Shown: positions 1 through 12,800 of the stretch, piece after piece | Layout: every line of letters starts with the position of its first letter | How positions within the stretch are numbered: the stretch's first letter is position 1 | Source of the DNA: Liolophura sinensis | Taxonomy: Eukaryota > Mollusca > Polyplacophora > Chitonida > Chitonidae | Length of the DNA stretch: 64,000 nt | Reading direction: 5' to 3' | Assembly (NCBI RefSeq): GCF_032854445.1 | Contig: NC_088295.1 | Span: 91,319,805-91,383,804, forward strand | The notes under the pieces: model-generated | Seen by the model: only the letters and a program-made list of their open reading frames with translations | What the model was told of the DNA's origin: nothing | Database searches by the model: none | Made by a program: the position numbers and the translations under genes

Positions 1-777
1 TTATATATACGTTCTACCAGTTGGAACTGTCAGTATAAGACATCAGATGCTTTTAGGCAGCGTTATAATTCCTTAAACTTACATATGTAGGTTAATCTTT
101 TTACATTTTGACTGCAGGCGGAACCATTTCAAATTAACGGCGATTTTTGTCACATGTGAGGCCCCTCCAAACATTTGGCTGACTTTTTTCCCGTAGTGTT
201 TCTAGAAACAGTCATGTGGTGAAATATTTTTATTTCTCACTTATTTTCCACATGAAACTTTGGCATTTTGCACATGTAGCCCAGTACCGGTATTTAGATG
301 AAAAACGGTCCCACATTTATAATATCATTTCTACTTTTAAATATACTAGTAAAAGAATACTAAAGTTTCCAAAGCTTTAAGGATTTTTGATTGTTTTCTC
401 TTTAAGTCATCACACAATATATGTTGAAATGAATACTAAAAATCAATGGAAATGTTTTTTAGTTTAAATAATAAACTATGCACTTCGAATAAAAGTTGAA
501 AATTGGCATTAAAAAATACCTCTTTTAAAAACAGCTCTATTTTTTTAGGATTTTCTCTTTATTTTGACCAGTACAGTAATTTGAAAGTAGTTTCCAAACA
601 AATAGACCTTTAGATTTGAGAATGTATATACTTGTATATGACTGCTTGATCAATATTTTAGGTTACACAAGCCAAATGCAGAATTTTGCCTCAGAAGGAT
701 TCTACTATCTTCAAGATACGACATCAAAGTTACGCTTCCGAACCGAAAGCTGGATATGTTTTATATTTACTTCTCAG
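1..777. other. Intron sequence, nothing recognised
   Basis: AT-rich unique sequence upstream of the first visible cotransporter exon. No exon encoding helix 4 or earlier could be found, so it is taken as intron. Confidence 0.6.
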
Positions 778-889
778 GCCCAGCTGGTGCTGTTGGTGAT
801 TCTCCTAGCGGCTATAGTCAACTTTGTCGTGGGAACTTTTATACCTCCAACAAAGGAGAAGCAGGATCAAGGTTTTGTTGGTTACCGAG
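778..889 (+). CDS. SLC12A-like exon 1 in window (membrane helix 5)
   Basis: Starts after ttctcag and ends at a GAG/GTAAGA donor; enters in phase 0 and leaves in phase 1. It begins [19 protein letters not shown], the fifth membrane helix of NKCC-type carriers, followed by a short loop ending GFVGYR. The open frame continues on both sides, but that is intron. No earlier exon was found between 1 and 777. Confidence 0.92.
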
Positions 890-3800
890 GTAAGAATAAC
901 GCCAGTTCTTCTCTATCCAAAATGAATCGTGATAGCCTTAGAATATTTGAACTACGTGGTCGACTTCGAATATTTGTTTGTCATATTTTGTTTGTTTATC
1001 CCTTTTACTGCAAATAATGTTACTCCTTATCTAGCAACCCGGTTGACGTATACGTTCACTTCCAGTTAGGTACAATGTTATTGCTGGTCTCGTTACCCGG
1101 TCGACGTATGCATTCACTTCCAGTTAGATGTAATGTTACTGCTGGTCTAGTTGCGCTGTTTACGTATACATTCACTACAAGTTAGGTGTGATGTTACTGC
1201 TGGTCTAGTTAACCAGTTGACGTATACATTCACTTCCAGTAATGTGTAATGTTACTGGTAGCCTAGTTACCATGTTGGCTTATACATTCACTTCTAGTAA
1301 GGTGTAATGTTACTTGTGGTCAAGTTACCTTGTTGGCAGTATACCTTTACTATGAGCTAGGTGTGGTGTTAATGCTGGACGAAGCACCCTGTTGACGTAT
1401 ACTTTCACTTTGAGTTAAGTGTAATGTTACTGCTAGTCTAGTTACCATGTTGACTTATACATTCACTTCCAGTCAGGTGTAATGTTACTGCGGGTCTAGT
1501 ATACCTGTAATATGAGCTAGGTGTGGTGGTACTGCTGGACGAAGCACCCTGTTGACATATACTTTCACCGTAAGTTAGGTGTAATGTCACTGCTGGTCCA
1601 GTTACCATGTTGAAAGTATACATTCACTATCACTAATGTGTAATGTCACTGCTGGTCTAGTTACCATGTTGACTTATACATTCACTACGAGTTCGGTGTG
1701 ATGTTAGTGCTGATCTAGGTACCCTGTTGGCAGTATACTTTTACTACGAGCTAATTGTGGTGTTAATGCTGGACGAAGTACCCTGTTGAGGTATACTTTC
1801 ACCGTAAGTTAGGTGTAATGTCACTGCTGGTCCAGTTACCATGTTGAAAGAATACATTCACTATCACTAATGTGTAATGTCACTGCTGGTCTAGTATACC
1901 TTTAATATGAGCTAGGTGTGGTGGTACTGCTGGACGAAGCACCCTGTTGACATATACTTTCACCGTAAGTTAGGTGTAATGTCACTGCTGGTCCAGTTAC
2001 CATGTTGAAAGTATACATTCACTATCACTAATGTGTAATGTTATTGGTGGTCTAGTTACCATGTTGACTTATACATTCACTACGAGTTTGGTGTGATGTT
2101 AGTGCTGATCTAGGTACCCTGTTGGCAGTATACTTTTACTACGAGCTAATTGTGGTGTTAATGCTGGACGAAGTACCCTGTTGAGGTATACTTTCACCGT
2201 AAGTTAGGTGTAATGTCACTGCTGGTCCAGTTACCATGTTGAAAGTATACATTCACTATCACTAATGTGTAATGTTATTGCTGGTCTAGTTACCATGTTA
2301 AAAGTATACATTCACTATCACTAATGTGTAATGTTATTGCTGGTCTAGTTACCATGTTAAAAGTATACATTCACTATCACTAATGTGTAATGTTACTGCT
2401 GGTCTAGTTACCATGTTAACTTATACATTCACTACGAGTTTGGTGTGATGTTAGTGCTGATCTAGGTACCCTGTTGGCAGTATACTTTTACTACGAGCTA
2501 ATTGTGGTGTTAATGCTGGACGAAGCACCCTGTTGAGGTATACTTTCACCGTAAGTTAGGTGTAATGTCACTGCTGGTCTAGTTACCATGTTGAAAGAAT
2601 ACATTCACTATCACTAATGTGTAATGTCACTGCTGGTCTAGTATACCTTTAATATGAGCTAGGTGTGGTGGTACTGCTGGACGAAGCACCCTGTTGACAT
2701 ATACTTTCACCGTAAGTTAGGTGTAATGTCACTGCTGGTCCAGTTACCATGTTGAAAGTATACATTCACTATCACTAATGTGTAATGTCACTGCTGGTCT
2801 AGTATACCTTTAATATGAGCTAGGTGTGGTGGTACTGCTGGACGAAGCACCCTGTTGACATATACTTTCACCGTAAGTTAGGTGTAATGTCACTGCTGGT
2901 CCAGTTACCATGTTGAAAGTATACATTCACTATCACTAATGTGTAATGTCACTGCTGGTCTAGTATACCTTTAATATGAGCTAGGTGTGGTGGTACTGCT
3001 GGACGAAGCACCCTGTTGACATATACTTTCACCGTAAGTTAGGTGTAATGTCACTGCTGGTCCAGTTACCATGTTGAAAGTATACATTCACTATCACTAA
3101 TGTGTAATGTTATTGGTGGTCTAGTTACCATGTTGACTTATACATTCACTACGAGTTTGGTGTGATGTTAGTGCTGATCTAGGTACCCTGTTGGCAGTAT
3201 ACTTTTACTACGAGCTAATTGTGGTGTTAATGCTGGACGAAGTACCCTGTTGAGGTATACTTTCACCGTAAGTTAGGTGTAATGTCACTGCTGGTCTAGT
3301 TACCATGTTGAAAGTATACATTCACTATCACTAATGTGTAATGTTATTGCTGGTCTAGTTACCATGTTGAAAGAATACATTCACTATCACTAATGTGTAA
3401 TGTTACTGCTGGTCTAGTTACCATGTTAACTTATACATTCACTACGAGTTTGGTGTGATGTTAGTGCTGATCTAGGTACCCTGTTGGCAGTATACTTTTA
3501 CTACGAGCTAATTGTGGTGTTAATGCTGGACGAAGCACCCTGTTGAGGTATACTTTCACCGTAAGTTAGGTGTAATGTCACTGCTGGTCTAGTTACCATG
3601 TTGAAAGAATACATTCACTATCACTAATGTGTAATGTCACTGCTGGTCTAGTATACCTTTAATATGAGCTAGGTGTGGTGGTACTGCTGGACGAAGCACC
3701 CTGTTGACATATACTTTCACCGTAAGTTAGGTGTAATGTCACTGCTGGTCCAGTTACCATGTTGAAAGTATACATTCACTATCACTAATGTGTAATGTTA

Positions 3801-6800
3801 TTGCTAGTCTAGTTACCATGTTGACTTATACATTCACTACGAGTTTGGTGTGATGTTAGTGCTGATCTAGGTACCCTGTTGGCAGTATACTTTTACTACG
3901 AGCTAATTGTGGTGTTAATGCTGGACGAAGTACCCTGTTGAGGTATACATTCACTATTAGTTGGGTGTAATTTTACTGCGGGTCTAGCTGGTCTATCTAT
4001 ATATGTCATATCTGTGTCACATTTATATCCTCTGTATATGACATATGTATCCACTCTGTGTCACATCAGTATCTTCTCTGGATCAAGTCTGTATCCACAC
4101 TGTGTCAGATTTGTCTCCTCTGTGTGTCACATCTCTATTGTCTCTGTGTCAGATCTGTCTCATTTCTTTGTCACATCTTTATCGTCTCTGTGTCACATCT
4201 GTATCCTCTCTGTGTCACATCCGTGTTCTCTCTTTCTCACATGCGTATTCTCTCTATGTCACATGTGTCCTCTCTGTTACATCTGTATCCAGAATGAGTC
4301 ACATCTGTATCGTCTCTGTGTCACACCTGTATCTTCTCTGAGTCACATCTGTATCCTGTCTGTGTCAATCTGTATCCACTCTGTGTCACATCTGTATCTT
4401 CTCTGTGTCATATCTGTATCCACTGTATGGTACATTTGTCTTCTTTCTCTGGATCATCTATGTGTCACATCTGTATCCTCTTCGAACATCTGTCTCGTCT
4501 CTGTGTCAAATCTGTAATCTCTCTATGTAACAAATGTGTCTTCTCTGTGCCCGATCTGTGCCACACCTGTGCCCTCCCTGTGTCACATATGTATCCGTTC
4601 TGTGCCACCTCCGTGTCAAATCGGTGCCCCCTCTGTGTTAAATCTGTGATATATCTGTTTTACCTTTTTTGCACAGCCGAGGTTTTCGCCACAAACTTTG
4701 GACCGGATTTCCGCAAGGGCGAGGATTTCTTCTCGATATTCTCCGTGTTCTTTCCCGCGGCGACGGGAATACTGGCTGGAGCGAACATTTCTGGGGATTT
4801 GAAGGTGGTGTCAGGTTACTCTTACCATGTCCTTATCTCCATACAATTTTTATCATTCATTTCGTGCACTATATAAATAGTGATTTTTTCCAAATTACGA
4901 AAACAATTCGCACACCTCTCTTTGTAAACACATAAAGAGGTCAAATTACAACGAAGTTTTTAATCAGATTGGATTGTTTTTGTGGTCATACGAAAGATGT
5001 TTTCATTACACATTGGCGGAGTGTTTTATGGGCGGAGAAAACCGGCACGCCAATGGAAAACCACCAACCTTTGGCCAACAAACTTATCCACATGTTACGT
5101 ACATATACGCACAATCACCATATTGGCGGAAGACTACACGAACATAATTAAGAGAATCGTCGACCGTTTATCGCCACAGAGGGCACACCGGTTATTTCAC
5201 AGATACCCCACTGCTTACCATAACAGAGGTCCTACTCCTTATTGTCATAAAGGGCCCACCGCCTATCTTCACAGAGAGCCAACGCTTATTGTCACAGAAG
5301 GCTCTCTGCTTATTGTCACAGAGGGCCCTAACGCTTATTGTCACAGAGAGCCCAGTGCTTATCATCACGGAGGTCTTACTGCTTGGTCACTTAGGGCCTA
5401 CCGCCTATCTTCACAGAGAGCTAACGCTTATTGTCACAGAAGGCTCTCTGCTTATTGTCACAGAGGTCCTACTGCTTAGTCACATAGGGCCTACCGCCTA
5501 TCTTCACAGAGAGCCACCGCTTATTGACACAGAGGCCCACCGCTTATTGTCACAGATGGCCCACTGCTTGTTGTCACAGAGGGCCACCGCTTATTGTCAC
5601 AGAGGGCCCATGAACATTGGGAGCAAAGAATGTATAAACTCCCTGTTGGTTTTTGAACTCGCATCTCGTCTGACCTGCATTTGGGCTACAACGGAACGAA
5701 ATGATGGAGTCTGGTTTAGCACCGATTGCATCACATTGCTTTTGGCTTTCTCTCCCGCAGAACCCGCAGACAGCCATCCCTAAAGGCACGTTGTTGGCCA
5801 TCATCCTCACAGGGATTGTCTACATTTTGATGGCCTGGCTGTGTGGTTCCGCCTTGCTTAGAGACGCTGCTGGGACCGCCCGCTTCCTGAACGACACACT
5901 CAACAACACGACAACGATGGCCACGACTGTCACACCTCTGCTTCTGAACGGCTCCACAGAGGCTTATCCCATCCCCACCTGCAGGGCTTCTGACAGCTGC
6001 AAGTACGGGCTGGAGAACAACTATGGGGTGAGGTCAAGGATCCATTCTGAATGTACAGGTGCATAGCGCCTATTCTGAGTGTACTTGTGTATACCACCAG
6101 GCTGCCAAGAGCTTAGCAAGTACACGGTCTATTCTGGGTGTACTTGTGTATACCACCAGGCTGCCAAGAGCTTAGCAAGTACACGGTCTATTCTGAGCGT
6201 ACTTGTGCATACCACCAGGCTGCCAAGAGCTTAGCAAGTACACGGTCTATTCTGGGTGTACTTGTGTATACCACCATGCCGCCAAGGGCTTGGCAAGTAC
6301 ACGGTCTATTCTGAGTGTACTTGTGTATACCACCAAGCCGCCTAGGGCTTGGCAAGTACACGGCCTATTCTGGGTGTACTTGTGTATACCGCCAGACTAC
6401 CAAGAGCTTAGCAAGTATACAGTCCATTTTGAGTCTACTTGTGTATATACAGCCATGCTGCCAAGGCCTTAGCAAGTGTGCCGTCCATTCTGAGTCTACT
6501 TGTGTATATACTGCCAGGCTGCCAAGGCCTTAGCAAGTGTACGGTCCATTCTGAGTCTACTTGTGTATATACCGCCAGGCTTCCAAGGGCTTAGCAAGCG
6601 TACGGTCCATTCTGAGTCTACTTGTGTATATACCACCAGCTTTCCAAGGCCTTAGCAAGTATTCAGTCGATTCTGAGTCTACTTGTGTGTACACCAGACT
6701 TCCAAGAGCATAGAAAGTATTCAATCTTTTTCTGAAAGTACTTGTGTATGCACGGCTAGGCAGCCAAGGGCTTAGCAAGTATTCAGCCTATTCGAAGTGT

Positions 6801-9800
6801 ATTTGTGTACATGCCGCCAGGCTGCCAAGAGCTTAGCAAATATGCATGAACGTGTAGACTGCATGTAGTGTTATCATTTTTGTCTAATTCTTATAGGCGG
6901 TCGGACTGGCGTCCGGTTTCCGCCCTCTTATCCTCGCTGGCATTTTCGCCGCCACGCTCTCCTCAGCTTTGGCCAGTCTTGTCGGGGCTCCCAAGGTTTT
7001 CCAGGTAAGTTAGTTTGCATTAGACAATACGACAATGTTTTCGACCTTGTAATTTACTAAATTGAAGTGGAAGAAAAACTTGTATTTATGCTCAAGCTAA
7101 TCTGTGTTTTAATGAGCCCCGTGTCTAGATTTATGGCCGTGTGTTTTGATTCCAGGCAGTGTGTAAGGACAAGCTCTTCCCAGGGATATTTTTCTTTGCG
7201 AAAGGATATGGTAAGAGTAATGAGCCATTTAGAGCGTATGCTCTGGCCTTTCTCATCGCCGTTGGAGTGGCCTGTATAGGTGAGGCTCACGATATACATG
7301 TAGCTACTCTTTTTTGTCGAGACGATGTTTCTACAATGTGTTTTCGATGTGTTTACAGATGTACCAAGTTTACTTCCGGTGATCCCTCTATATGCAATAT
7401 ACCGCTCTCTATATGCAAAATGGTCACTTTAAATGCATCATTATTCTATCATGTTTGTTGTCTCAAGGGAAGGTATGATTAATCAGACACTAGCTGCCAT
7501 ATACCTTTCATATGGATGTAATTGTAGCTGAGCTGAATGTGATCGCCCCAATCATATCCAACTTCTTCCTGATGGCTTACACGCTCATCAACTATTCCTG
7601 TTTTGACGCCTCCGTTGCCATGTCACCAGGTAAGCCAAGTTATATCCGGGAGATTGTTGCCATAGAAATATGAATACTGGTCTTTCCAGCGCGGATACAA
7701 ATAGATAAACTAATCAAACTTGGTTACTTAAAACGATGATTTCACGAATAGCTAAAGCAGTGACAGTGATTGGTTGTAACAGTCGGTAACATTTTTTTAA
7801 TAACAGTGACATTGGATCAGAAATGGCGCGGTTCGGTCGTAGTAGTGAATTACATTTGCCTTTGTCGTTTCAGGCTGGAGACCATCGTTCAAATACTACA
7901 ATAAGTGGTTGAGTCTGCTGGGAGCCATTTTATGCCTGGCTGTTATGTTCATTATCAACTGGTGGGCTGCTCTGATCACCTTCACTATAGTCGCTGTTCT
8001 CTATGTGTATGTTCACCACAGAAAACTTGGTAAGGGACACTACTCTCACATACTGACAGGAGTCGACGTTATTGGATTACCTAATCTCCTAAGAGACCAC
8101 GGTATACCACTCCGAAACATCGGTTAAGATTTTATCATCGAATATAAGCTTTTTTGCTTTTTATGAACCCTCCTGACGGTCATTGGCAGATATTAAATGT
8201 GATCATGTAACAAACTGAAAAAGTAGATAGCTTCTAAAAGTGGAAATAGTCGTTGATAAAAGATAATTGAATTAAGGCAATTTATTATGAGTAAACAACT
8301 CCTTATTTATTTCATACGACATTTAATTCATAGGCCACATTCATACAGCTATCATCAAACATCTTGTACAATATATAAGAATTTGTCATCCATGACAGAC
8401 TGCTCTGTTCCAAATACCCAAATGGAGATTGTCTAGCACTGTCGAGTATAACCTTGTGATATTCACTGTGTGTTACAGGTGTAAACTGGGGATCGTCTCT
8501 ACAGGCTCACGTGTACCAAGACGCCCTGAAAAACACACTGAAGCTGAACCATACGGAGGAGCACGTGAAAAACTTCAGGTATTCTGGTGTTTGCTGTGTC
8601 AGAATATCTAAAGAGATTAAATGCTAATACTGCCATTTACATGTCCTCACACTTGTTATTCTATTACTCTGCTCACACTCTGATTACGCGTCTTTAACTG
8701 TGATTCTTTAACCTCACTGTGTTTTGTATTTCAGACCACAAATTCTAGTATTATCTGGAGAGCCTCAGTCACGACCTGACCTAGTCTTGTTTGCCGCAGA
8801 GATCACTAAGAGGCAGAGCTTGTTAATGTGTGCCAATATCATTCAGGTAATGATGTGTGCCAATATCATACAGGTAATATGTGTCAATGTCAGACAGGTA
8901 ATATGTGTCACTGCCATAGAGGTAAAATGTGCCAGTGTCATACGTACTTGTAATGTGTGTCAATGTCATACAGGTAATATGCTTCATTGCCATGCAGGTA
9001 ATGTGTGTCAGCGCCATACAGGAAATATGTGTCATTTTCATGCAGATAATATGTGTCAATGTTATGCAGGTAACATGTGTCAATTTCATGCAGGTAACAT
9101 GTGCCATGCAGGTAACATGTGCCAATGGCATACGGTTAATATGTGTCGGTGTCATACAGACAATAAGTTTCGGTGTCATACAGACAATATGCGTCGGTGT
9201 CATACAGACAATATGTGTCAGTCTCATACAGGCAATATGTGTTAGTGTCATGCAGGTAACATGTGCCAATGTCATAGAGGTAATATGTGTCAGTGTCATA
9301 CAGACAATATGTCTTAGTTTCATACAGGTAATGATTACAGGTAATGGTGTGTGGCAATGTCATACATGTTAACATGCATAGGTATGTGGATCAGTATCAT
9401 GCAGGCAATAACGTTGGCTGGTGTATGGACTTATCTTCCAGTGGAAAATTGCTCATGTGGAGCAATGTTATGCACGTGGTATTGATGTATTGTCCTAATA
9501 CGTGCGTAATAGCGTCACGTGATATGTACACATGTCACTAATGTACCGATGCCTTGCTGAGTAACAAGACCGACTATGCTTATTGTCCTAATACGTGCGT
9601 GATAGCGTCACGTGATATGTACGCATGTCACTAATGTACCGATGTATGCTAATAACACATCTTGCTGAGTAACAAGACCGACTATGCTTATTGTCCTAAT
9701 ACGTGTGTGATAGCGTCACGTGATATGTACACATGTCACTAATGTACCGATGTCTTGCTGAGTAACAAGACCGACTATGCTTATTGTCCTAATACGTGCG

Positions 9801-12800
9801 TGATAGCGTCACGTGATATGTACGCATGTCACTAATGTACCGATGTATGCTAATAACACATCTTGCTGAGTAACAAGACCGACTATGCTTATTGTCCTAA
9901 TACGTGTGTGATAGCGTCACGTGATATGTACACATGTCACTAATGTACCGATGTCTTGCTGAGTAACAAGACCGACTATGCTTTCTATATGATGTATATA
10001 CATGCACATGCTTTATTTCTGATTGTTTTTCGCCCATGGCTTACAAAAGTTTTCAAATTGCACCAGCGAAGATAACTTCGGATGGCATTATTGTCTGATG
10101 CCTATGTAGGACTGTTGAGAGTACTTTCTCACAAGCCCTCATAGCTTTTATTAACAGTGTGATTAACACCATTGGCAGGGTTCTCAAGAGGACAGCTTGG
10201 ATGAACTGAATTCCAAGTGCCTATGTAGGACTGTTGAGAGTACTTTCTCACAAGCCCTCACAGCTTGTATTAACAGTGTGATTAACACTATTGGCAGGGT
10301 TCTCAAGAGGACAGCTTGGATGAACAGAATTCCAAGGAATCAGATGAATGGTTGTATAGAGTGAAAGCGTTCTATTGTGCCTTAAACGCATCCAATATAC
10401 GACTTGGGGCACAGAGTTTACAACAGGTACGATTTATTTCGATGATGTAAACGCGTGAATAAATTTTCAGACATTTACATCCGTAATACTGAAGGGTTGC
10501 AGGTAATAATACGAAATAATTCCACATTATAGAGTAGCTTGTTCTTCTGTCCAATCCTAGTGTTTTAGTTCGTAACGACGCTGACCCAATGTGTTCAAGA
10601 CAAAACAAATGTGACATTCTGTGCACAAACCACTGAAGAAAACGTAAAGGTGAACATGTTTGTTTTGCTGGAGGCAGGTGGCAGGCTTGGGCAAGTTGAA
10701 GCCGAACATTGTACTGCTTGGTTACAAATCGGACTGGTTCAGTGCAAACAGGCAAACAGTACAGAATTACTGTAAAGTCATCCGGTAAGTGCTCTTGTCT
10801 TACAGATGTTTCACGCCATTGGTTTCTGTTGGCATCTGTAAGATGGTTACAATAATAAGGATAGCCCTAAAAAGACAGGCAGAAAATCTTACAGGCGTTC
10901 CACAGTAATTGTTTCAAACTAGTCTTCATCTTTGCTCCTTGATTACTGCGCTTGTGTCAGTGTGTGTATATTTCGTCTGTTTCTCAGTGATGCACTCTCT
11001 TTGGAACGCGGAGTTGGTGTTTTCAGGTTGTCTCAAGGTTTCGACCGAAAAGGATCTGACAGCGACAAAGGTAATAATTATTTGTTTTGATGTTATTGTA
11101 TGTTATATGAGATGACAACGCAGTATTTTATGTAACTTTACACCAGTGAGGTCTAAATTAAATTACTTCCCATAGTGCTAGGGGGAATGTAATTTGCCGT
11201 TTTATTTAAACATTTACGTGAACAGTTAGAATAAAATTCTAACGGGAAATTTTTATTTATTTATTTGATTGGTGTTTTAATCCGTTCCCAAGAATATTTT
11301 ACTTATACGAAGACGGCGGTCAGCGTTATGATTAGCGGAAACCAGCCAGATCCTAAAGGAAACCCACCACAATCCTGAGGTAAATTGACAAGACGCCGTA
11401 TTTCACGGATTATGATAATAGGAGGGTGTAATAATAATACTGTTAACAACACAATCGCCAGAACATAGTAAGATAGGGGCAATTAACGGCAATAACTCAA
11501 CAAGTATGATTGTAATGTATGAGTATGATTACCGTAAATAAAACTGACATTATTTATAACGGTATTGAACATACAGCGTAAGGGTGTGGAAAATAATGGG
11601 AAAAAAAGCAAATGTCATTGTGTGAGTAAAACTGGGGATTGCATGGCTTATCTGTTTTAGTTTTGCATGTGATTCCCTGCTGTACTCTGCACAATGGCTT
11701 CTATTGCCCCACAGAGTGCTCTACGGGGTGCTCACGCCTTCTGTGAGGAAAATATATGAAGTAATAACCACCCACATTAACAATGTTACTTTTCACTCAC
11801 CTTCTCCTGTGAAGCCATGCTTATTCGTTGAGTTGTATGCAATGTTTAACCGTTGATTTCTATGCAATGTTTAACCGTTGATTTCTACGCAATGTTTAAC
11901 GGTTGTTTTCATGTGCAGAGGAAAACAGTAACATGAACGGCAGCCTGGAGAACCAGGCATATTCCGTTGACGAAGAACAACACCTGGATAAGGCTTGGAA
12001 GAAACAGACTAAGGGCGAGGCTGTGACTATATCTATGTCCACATTGAAAGAGAGGGAAAAATTGGGTAACCCAGAGTTTCTCCGAAATCAGTCAGAAGAA
12101 TCTTTCGCTGACGTCGATGCAGACGAAACAAATGTGTTTGGCAAAAAAACCAAACAGTCGGGGACGATTGACGTCTGGTGGCTTTTTGATGATGGTGGTA
12201 AGAATACAGCGAGGGTAAAAACAGTGGGACTTTTCATCATTCGCAAGTTTTAATCTGTGTTAGTTGAAAAATAAAATTGGACTTTTATTCTGCGAATCTC
12301 ATCCATCTGCACTTCGTTGGAATATCATCCTTTTTCAAGCCTCACTTTACTGCAGTATAACCTATGCATTTGTTATTTCAGGTCTCACCCTACTGCTACC
12401 ATTCATCCTGTCACAAAGAAGTAACTGGAAACATAGCACTCTGAGAATCTTCTATGTCGGGTCAAGGCTCACCAGAAATAAGGACAGGGAAAGGTAGATG
12501 CATTCCACAGACAACTAATAATACATGCATGCCTTACTGATATATACGATAGGCCATAAGATAGGCCATTATACCAATAACTACATGTATAAACTACAAC
12601 AATATGTATAGGACTAACGCTGGGAATAGTGGGACATGTCCCCAGGGCGAGTTAATAAATGATTCCTTTGCACTAAGACCCATTTCCATCCAAATGCCGG
12701 ATATATTTGAGAGCATTAAACATGGTATTTACACCAAACCGTGTTCTATCCAGCTGAACGATTGTTTGACACTGAATTCCCAAAGTAAACATTTAACTAT

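Noticed and set aside
616-777. Coding start of the cotransporter at the ATG near 624
   Set aside because: An acceptor precedes GCCCAGCTG at 778, and the upstream frame lacks the conserved helix 1-4 sequences, so it is intron read-through.
1022-3990. CRISPR array
   Set aside because: Repeats are contiguous and diverged without unique spacers of fixed size, and the genome is eukaryotic with spliced genes.
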